6,213 bases of DNA from JAJNBA01 sp035696925. GTDB taxonomy: Bacteria; Actinomycetota; UBA4738; HRBIN12. This document shows positions 1-3,248 of this stretch, piece after piece (within the stretch, counting starts at the first letter, position 1; the number at the start of each line of letters is the position of its first letter). The position numbers were made by a program, and so were the translations under genes. The notes under the pieces were generated by a model, which searched no databases, had not been told where the DNA came from, and was given only the letters and a program-made list of their open reading frames with translations. The DNA is taken from contig DASSDW010000267.1 in the NCBI GenBank assembly GCA_035696925.1, positions 1-6,213 on the forward strand. The letters are read 5' to 3'.

Positions 1-94
1 CATCGAGACCCGCGATGTCGGGTCGGCGCTTGTCGTCCACCGCGGCGATGTACTCGGCCGGGGTCTTCGCGTCCAGCTGGCCCTTCATCTTCAT
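1..94 (-). CDS. DUF1801 domain protein, N-terminal fragment
   Basis: Only the first 31 codons are present; the gene continues beyond base 1. The peptide begins MKMKGQLDAKTPAEYIAAVD and continues with a Lys-Arg-Arg-Pro-Asp-Ile-Ala-Gly-Leu-Asp segment. The pattern 'AKTPAEYIAA-x-D-x-x-RR-x-DI-x-x-L' is typical of the start of small DUF1801 (YdhG-like) proteins, a fold of uncertain biochemical role that includes proposed iron-chaperone relatives. The first ATG (94-92) is chosen because an in-frame stop lies just upstream; a second ATG two codons later is possible. The ribosome binding site is weak. A TATA-like stretch on the minus strand near 151-160 could be its -10 region. The 124 bases between this gene and the 67-residue gene upstream suggest a separate transcript. 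Family assignment rests on a short fragment and is moderate. Confidence 0.6.
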   Translation of the reverse strand, partial: MKMKGQLDAKTPAEYIAAVDDKRRPDIAGLD

Positions 95-218
95 CGCGAC
101 GTCCGAGACTCGGCGTCACCAGACCGGCAGCGACGCATCGGCACTTCCATCTATATGTACTGTCGCACGAAGGCGTTGCTTTGGCCTCGCCGGATCACAG
201 GTGTGGATCGCCTCGCGG

Positions 219-422
219 CTACGGCTTCGCCTGCTCCTCCAGTCGCTCCTCGCGGGCCTCGCGACGCTCCTCGATCAGCTCCTGGCGATCGCGGAGCTCC
301 CGCGAATCGAGCCCGGGCCCGATCTTCGCGGTGACGAGCGCGATCGTCGCAACCGTGATCACCGCAGCTGCGAGGAGTGACCAGAGCACCTGCTTCGCGT
401 AGCTCGGGGTCGCCTTGGCCAT
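219..422 (-). CDS. Small single-pass membrane protein with charged C-terminal helix (67 aa)
   Basis: I do not recognise a named family. The protein starts MAKATPSYAKQVLW, has one hydrophobic helix at about residues 12-32, and ends in a strongly charged segment rich in Glu and Arg (about 39-66) that should form a long helix or coiled coil. The topology suggests an anchored helix or an accessory subunit. The start is well supported: a GGAGG ribosome binding site lies six bases upstream, and the ATG shares one base with the stop of the upstream gene (TGATG, 424-420), so the two are probably translationally coupled. An open frame extends upstream to 533, but it runs through the neighbour's coding sequence and should not be used. 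Being coupled to the DUF6529-like membrane protein suggests a physical or functional partner (inference). Confidence 0.7.
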   Translation of the reverse strand: MAKATPSYAKQVLWSLLAAAVITVATIALVTAKIGPGLDSRELRDRQELIEERREAREERLEEQAKP

Positions 423-934
423 CACCGGCCTCCGAACAGGTAGTCGCCGGCTGACGTGACCCACGTGAGAGCGAACAGCCCGAAGACCGTGAGCCCGAGA
501 TACGGGAGGAACCGATCCAGAGCGGTCCACCATCGGATCACGACGACCTTGAGGACCAGGACTACGAGCAGCAGCGAACCGAACACCACATGAAGGAACG
601 CTCGCGTGCTCTCACCATAGGCCGCGTGCTCGATCCCGTCCTCCACGCCGAAGTACGCGAGGCACAACCACCCGACGAGCACCGTGATCGGGAGGATCGC
701 GTCGCCGACGGATCGATGCGCGAAGGACGCAGCCTTGGGCTTGAGGAATGGGACCCGTAGCTTCGCGTAGCTCACGGACATCATCGCCACCTGGTAGATC
801 GCGAGCGCGAACAGGATCGTCGTGAGCGCGGTCTTGACCTGCGGCACGTTGCCGAATGTCAGTGCATCAACCAGATCGTCCAACCAGGATGCCCTTCTTT
901 GCCGACCGCCCATGTATACCCAAGGGCGGAGCAT
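422..934 (-). CDS. DUF6529-like four-helix membrane protein
   Basis: The protein is 170 residues from the chosen start, with four hydrophobic helices at about 36-56, 76-95, 112-133 and 142-161. Conserved-looking elements are the segment KLRVPFLKPKAASFAHRSVGD before helix 2, the RAFLHVV motif at the start of helix 3, and RWW after it. This layout matches my recollection of the actinobacterial DUF6529 family. His73 and His115 near membrane faces could bind haem, as in four-helix cytochrome-b-like proteins, but that is inference. The start is uncertain. ATG at 934 has AAGGA four bases upstream. A GTG at 991 would add 19 polar residues, and an ATG at 913 would remove seven. The gene leads into the 67-residue gene through a TGATG overlap, so the two form an operon. 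Confidence 0.78.
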   Translation of the reverse strand: MLRPWVYMGGRQRRASWLDDLVDALTFGNVPQVKTALTTILFALAIYQVAMMSVSYAKLRVPFLKPKAASFAHRSVGDAILPITVLVGWLCLAYFGVEDGIEHAAYGESTRAFLHVVFGSLLLVVLVLKVVVIRWWTALDRFLPYLGLTVFGLFALTWVTSAGDYLFGGR

Positions 935-1065
935 CCCATCCTTGTTCAACCGATTGTCACGCGGGACGCTCGGCGGCGGTGATGAACGCACACCGGCGGG
1001 CTAGGCTTGAGCAGCCGCCGACCTATCGGTAGCGGGCGCGAGTTGCTGTACCTCCTTCGCCAGTC

Positions 1066-1089
1066 CGGGCCGCCCCCGCGTTGGGCCCG
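1066..1089 (-). terminator. Possible hairpin terminator after the 25-aa gene
   Basis: A six-base perfect stem (CGGGCC at 1066-1071 pairing with GGCCCG at 1084-1089) encloses a 12-base loop. It begins four bases after the stop codon of the minus-strand 25-residue gene. There is no T-run after the stem, so it is not a classical intrinsic terminator; U-poor hairpins are proposed to end transcripts in high-GC bacteria. Position is the main support. Confidence 0.25.
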
Positions 1090-1093
1090 TGAT

Positions 1094-1171
1094 CTATGAC
1101 GGGCCAAAGAAGAGAGCGATGACCAACATCGTCAACAGGAACAGGGTTGCGACGACCATCCCGTAGTTCAT
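1094..1171 (-). CDS. 25-residue single-helix membrane peptide
   Basis: The peptide starts MNYGMVVATLFLLTMLVIAL and finishes with Phe-Phe-Gly-Pro-Ser. It is almost entirely one transmembrane helix, with a short N-terminal Asn-Tyr-Gly and a Gly-Pro-Ser tail. The start is set by a perfect AGGAGG ribosome binding site (1181-1176) four bases upstream. An open frame continues upstream to 1393, but it is Arg/Ser-rich and unconvincing, and the strong site argues for the short product. Peptides of this size and shape are known as small subunits of respiratory or transport complexes (CydX and KdpF are examples of the class). This one does not clearly match either, and no large partner lies beside it; the nearest membrane gene on the same strand is the DUF6529-like one about 160 bases downstream. 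Function unknown. Confidence 0.55.
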   Translation of the reverse strand: MNYGMVVATLFLLTMLVIALFFGPS

Positions 1172-1555
1172 GAATCCTCCTAGTTGGCCACGGTGTGTCG
1201 CTGCCACTCCTGTCGATTCAGCTGAAGGCGCCACCCCATTTTGCCGATCGGAGAGCGCCTCGACCATTCGGCCTGACCGAACGAACTGCGCCCCCAGCGG
1301 AACCCTGCCTTTTCGCGTTGATCGGATCTCAGGGCGTCGTACAACCCATCTGCTCAGCGCCGAGGCCGTCGGCCTCGCAAGGAGTACAAGCACTCAGTCG
1401 GCGAGTGCGGCCATCGGCGTGATGATGCCGGAAACGGCATTCACTGGAGGCTATCGGTAGCTGCTTCTCACTGATGAATCATCATTCTCAGACGTCCGTG
1501 ACGGTTCTGTGGCGACCGTTGCCCAGGGACGATTGCTCGTGCTTCCATCCCGAGG
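1172..1555. other. Non-coding stretch between divergent genes, with several small hairpins
   Basis: These 384 bases separate the minus-strand 25-residue gene from the plus-strand membrane gene, so promoters for both should lie here; I find no convincing -35/-10 pair. Symmetric elements are: TTCGG-CCTGA-CCGAA at 1267-1281; a seven-base perfect stem with a three-base loop (CGAGGCC-GTC-GGCCTCG, 1361-1377); a six-base stem GCACTC/GAGTGC (1390-1395 and 1403-1408); and ATGCCG-GAAA-CGGCAT (1425-1440), a six-base stem closed by a GAAA tetraloop. None is followed by a T-run. Open frames here on both strands are Arg/Pro/Ser-rich and look non-coding. Confidence 0.5.
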
Positions 1556-2251
1556 ATGGTGGGCGGGGTCATCGCGATCGTCTGGGGGCTTTGTCTTGCT
1601 GGCATGGCTTGGGGAGCGATGTTTTGGGAGGGCGCGATCCACCCGATCCTTCCTCAGGAGCTCCTGGCTCAATGGGTCGTCGGCTCTCTGCTCGTGGGAG
1701 GAGTCCTACTCGTCGGCGGGGCGCGCGCGCCGGGAGCTGCGCTGGTCGGTTCCTCGTTCTGTTCCTTCCTCGCTTACCTCCCCTTGAAGAGGCTCTACGG
1801 AGGCGAAAACCTCGAAACCCTGGTGCACGGCGCGGTCATCCTCGCGAGCGTTGGCTTGGTCGTGTCCGGCCTCGCCTGGCTGCGTGGAGCTGCTGGCGAG
1901 GTGCGTCGACGGCGAGCCCTCGCCGAAGATTTCCCCGTGCCTCGCATCCTGGTGCGCGCCCCGCTCGGTCGATTCCCCATGGCGTTGCCCCTCGCGTTCG
2001 TCACCGTCGTCGTCGGGACGCTGCTGATCCGTCGGATCGACGCGGCGGCGGTCCGCGGGTTCGAGGACCCTTGGGTCCAGCCGCTGCTTGCGTTCAAGGT
2101 CGCCTTCCTCGCGCTGCTGTTCCTGGTGCAGGCGTGGCAGGCGTCGCGGGCATCGGGGGAGGAAGAAGCAGGGAATGGCCCCATGAGCCCCGTGTGGGGC
2201 CGGGTGTTGGACGGTTTCGCTCGTGGCGGCGGGCCGCCGTTCCTCTTGTAG
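1556..2251 (+). CDS. Unrecognised six-helix integral membrane protein (231 aa)
   Basis: I cannot assign a family with confidence. Hydrophobic helices lie at about 3-22, 40-56, 59-77, 89-109, 141-158 and 175-194. An arginine-rich cytoplasmic-looking loop (RRRR, 117-120) follows helix 4. Histidines occur at the end of helix 1 (AIHP, His29) and the start of helix 4 (LVHG, His91), a pattern seen in haem- or copper-linked membrane proteins such as CopD-like families; this is only a suggestion. The tail after residue 195 is hydrophilic. The reading frame is preferred over the overlapping frames because only it gives clean membrane helices. The start is uncertain: the GAGG preceding ATG 1556 touches the codon, and a GTG at the next codon would be slightly better spaced. 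It is a lone plus-strand gene followed by a strong hairpin. Confidence 0.72.
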   Translation: MVGGVIAIVWGLCLAGMAWGAMFWEGAIHPILPQELLAQWVVGSLLVGGVLLVGGARAPGAALVGSSFCSFLAYLPLKRLYGGENLETLVHGAVILASVGLVVSGLAWLRGAAGEVRRRRALAEDFPVPRILVRAPLGRFPMALPLAFVTVVVGTLLIRRIDAAAVRGFEDPWVQPLLAFKVAFLALLFLVQAWQASRASGEEEAGNGPMSPVWGRVLDGFARGGGPPFLL

Positions 2252-2269
2252 ATGCCATCGCCTGGCGCT

Positions 2270-2315
2270 GCATCGTCGCCGAGATGGCTAACCTCCCACC
2301 GGGAGGCGGCGATGC
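2270..2315 (+). terminator. Strong nested hairpin downstream of the membrane gene
   Basis: An eleven-base outer stem (2270-2280 with 2305-2315, one G-T pair) encloses a second perfect six-base hairpin, CCTCCC-ACC-GGGAGG (2292-2306). The two overlap by two bases, so they may be alternative folds. The structure begins 18 bases after the stop of the 231-residue gene, which suits a transcript end. There is no T-run, so a role as terminator is inferred from position only. The rest of 2316-2490 shows no gene. Confidence 0.35.
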
Positions 2316-2494
2316 TTCCCGCGATGCTCGAGGACTCGTAGGCGAGCGGGCTGGTCGGTTGGGCCGACGGCGTGGCGATGATCGCTGTCCGACGGACTTG
2401 AAGGCATGATCGGCGCAAAGGGCGTGGAGCTGCTCTGAGGCTGTTTCCGTACCGAGTGTCGCCGACTGGTTCGCGCGGTCCCGACCGATGACCT

Positions 2495-2506
2495 GGTATA
2501 CCGGTA
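2495..2506. promoter_or_regulatory. Overlapping palindromes upstream of the 93-aa gene
   Basis: Two perfect eight-base palindromes overlap: GGTATACC (2495-2502) and TACCGGTA (2499-2506). They lie 28 bases before the ATG of the 93-residue gene, where an operator or -10 region would be expected. No good -35 element is visible upstream. Confidence 0.25.
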
Positions 2507-2533
2507 ACTAGGTAGGCGCGGAAGGAGGCGGGT

Positions 2534-2815
2534 ATGGCCAACATCCCCGAGCCTTCCGTCGAGCGCCGAAGGGGAAAGCTCATCATCGAGGTCCCGCGCC
2601 TGCCTAGCCGCTCGACGCTCCGCGAGTGTCGCGCCCGAGCCAAGGTGATCGCGGCGCGGAGAGAAGGCGTGAGGAGCGAGCCGGATGTGACCGCATACGA
2701 CGGTCGGCCGTCCACGGTCGGGGGTCCGATGCGGGACCCGCAGGGATGGATCTTCACGTTCGACTTGAACGGCGATGTGCCGAAGCAGGAAGGGTGGTCA
2801 ACTACAGATGGCTGA
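2534..2815 (+). CDS. Small hypothetical protein (93 aa)
   Basis: I do not recognise this protein. It begins MANIPEPSVERRRGKLIIEV and is basic in its first half, with a likely helix rich in Arg and Ala (about residues 27-45, around CRARAKVIAARREG). A second half contains the segments DVTAYDGRP and DPQGWIFTFDLNGDV, which look like beta strands. No cysteine pairs, signal peptide or membrane helix is present. The start is firm: AAGGAGG (2522-2528) sits five bases before the ATG. Its stop overlaps the start of a possible 37-residue ORF by eight bases. It lies just left of the tRNA fragment at 2944, so it would be outside the proposed integrated segment. Soluble and possibly nucleic-acid-binding by charge only; function unknown. 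Confidence 0.65.
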   Translation: MANIPEPSVERRRGKLIIEVPRLPSRSTLRECRARAKVIAARREGVRSEPDVTAYDGRPSTVGGPMRDPQGWIFTFDLNGDVPKQEGWSTTDG

Positions 2816-2921
2816 TCCGGGCAGCGACTGGGAAGCGAGCGAAGTCACGTCATACAACCCGGGACATTCCTCGAGGTCGAGGCAAACCTGGCAGCAAGCC
2901 GGTAGCCGATCCGGTAACTAG
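2808..2921 (+). CDS. Possible coupled small ORF (37 aa)
   Basis: An ORF beginning MADPGSDWEASEVTSYNPGH overlaps the end of the 93-residue gene by eight bases, a spacing common in translationally coupled pairs. A purine-rich GGAAGGGTGG stretch lies about ten bases upstream, slightly far for an ideal ribosome binding site. The peptide is hydrophilic, rich in Ser, Gly and Gln, with no recognisable motif. It ends 22 bases before the tRNA fragment. It could be chance; only the overlap and the purine tract support it. Confidence 0.3.
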   Translation: MADPGSDWEASEVTSYNPGHSSRSRQTWQQAGSRSGN

Positions 2922-2943
2922 AGCATGAACACCAGGTCAAGCG

Positions 2944-2991
2944 GTGGGCGCTGAGGGACTCGACCCCCCGACCTTCGCCTTGTAAGGGCGA
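2944..2991 (-). pseudogene. Duplicated 3' part of tRNA-Val(UAC), att-like remnant
   Basis: These 48 bases match 5988-6035 with one difference (C at 2964 against A at 6008) and have the same orientation. The copy covers tRNA positions 27-73, that is the whole anticodon stem-loop, variable region, T arm and 3' acceptor strand, plus one base. Homology stops exactly at the first base of the anticodon stem, so the D arm and 5' acceptor strand are missing and it cannot fold as a tRNA. The single change replaces the near-invariant T54 of the T loop with G, as expected for a copy no longer under selection. Such a fragment is what remains of a tRNA 3' end displaced by site-specific integration. Confidence 0.88.
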
Positions 2992-2998
2992 GAGGAAC

Positions 2999-3024
2999 GT
3001 GCTGGTCAGAGCACTGACCAGCGC
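2999..3024. repeat. Perfect 9-bp inverted repeat beside the tRNA remnant
   Basis: GCTGGTCAG (3001-3009) and CTGACCAGC (3014-3022) form a perfect nine-base stem with a four-base loop, extendable by a wobble and one more pair to 2999-3024. It begins eight to ten bases inside the tRNA remnant border. No T-run follows on either strand, so a terminator is not well supported; a recombinase or regulator binding site is possible. Confidence 0.45.
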
Positions 3025-3065
3025 AAATGGTGTTCCGTTAGTCCCTTTCCGTACCGCTCAGTGCC

Positions 3066-3088
3066 GTCAGGTTGTTAGTCAGTTGTTA
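3066..3088 (+). repeat. GTTGTTA direct repeat with 11-bp period
   Basis: GTTGTTA occurs at 3071-3077 and 3082-3088, a heptamer repeated with a four-base spacer. GTCAG precedes each copy (3066-3070 and 3078-3082), and the second GTCAG shares its last G with the second heptamer. An 11-base period puts both copies on one face of the helix, as in SARP-type operators and some recombinase arm sites. No promoter elements fit around it. Confidence 0.3.
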
Positions 3089-3091
3089 TGC

Positions 3092-3168
3092 ATGATCGTG
3101 AGGCGATCATCGATCGGCTCCGTCGTCACGAGGAGGGTGGAAGCGTCGGCAAGTACTCATCGATCGGC
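3092..3168. repeat. Inverted repeat plus 12-bp direct repeats upstream of the cyclase gene
   Basis: ATGATCG-TGAGG-CGATCAT (3092-3110) is a perfect seven-base inverted repeat with a five-base spacer. Its right arm overlaps the first copy of the 12-base direct repeat TCATCGATCGGC (3107-3118); the second copy is at 3157-3168, 50 bases further on. Both types of repeat contain GATCG, so a common DNA-binding protein is possible. Confidence 0.35.
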
Positions 3169-3177
3169 AACGTTGCC
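3166..3177. promoter_or_regulatory. 12-bp perfect palindrome, possible operator
   Basis: GGCAACGTTGCC is a perfect 12-base palindrome centred 77 bases before the cyclase ATG and about 37 bases upstream of the predicted -35 hexamer. It overlaps the last bases of the second 12-base direct repeat. Size and position suit a dimeric repressor or activator site, with no match to a specific regulator that I can name. Confidence 0.35.
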
Positions 3178-3187
3178 CATCGCTTCG

Positions 3188-3228
3188 GAACGGTCGCGGG
3201 GGGTTGCGGGAACTTTGCGGGACCGTTC
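3188..3228. promoter_or_regulatory. Nested repeats over the cyclase promoter, possible operator
   Basis: An eight-base inverted repeat, GAACGGTC (3188-3195) and GACCGTTC (3221-3228), surrounds a direct repeat of TTGCGGGA (3204-3211 and 3215-3222) with an 11-base period. The second TTGCGGGA covers most of the predicted -35 hexamer, so a protein bound here would affect transcription directly. Confidence 0.4.
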
Positions 3229-3242
3229 GCCCCTTTCATAAT
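3214..3242 (+). promoter_or_regulatory. Promoter for the cyclase gene, probably leaderless
   Basis: TTTGCG (3214-3219) and CATAAT (3237-3242) are separated by 17 bases. Only six bases lie between the -10 hexamer and the ATG at 3249, so transcription would begin at or beside the start codon, giving a leaderless mRNA. The absence of a usable ribosome binding site (only GGGA two bases before the ATG) supports this. Leaderless genes are common in Actinomycetota. Confidence 0.55.
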
Positions 3243-3248
3243 CGGGAC

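Noticed and set aside
187..214. Imperfect symmetry (GGATC, ACA and TGT blocks) after the 67-residue gene
   Set aside because: The arms pair poorly and no T-run follows, so it does not qualify as a terminator.
1474..2409. 311-residue plus-strand open frame overlapping the six-helix membrane gene
   Set aside because: It is very rich in Arg, Gly and Pro with no domain, as expected of the off-frame of a GC-rich gene; the frame at 1556 gives clean membrane helices.
1795..2757. 320-residue minus-strand open frame
   Set aside because: It is antisense to the membrane gene and part of the 93-residue gene, is Arg/Ser/Pro-rich, and has no recognisable domain.
2501..2921. 11-base direct repeat CCGGTAACTAG at 2501-2511 and 2911-2921
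   Set aside because: A few 11-base matches are expected by chance in 6 kb, and the flanking sequences do not align.
2444..3056. 11-base direct repeat TTTCCGTACCG at 2444-2454 and 3046-3056
   Set aside because: Similarity fades quickly on both sides and the order of nearby matches is inconsistent with a larger duplication; chance is the simplest explanation.
3204..3248. Upstream TTG start that would add 15 residues to the cyclase protein
   Set aside because: The extension lies over the predicted -35 and -10 elements, has no ribosome binding site, and relatives begin close to the TGTLTFLFTDIEGST motif.
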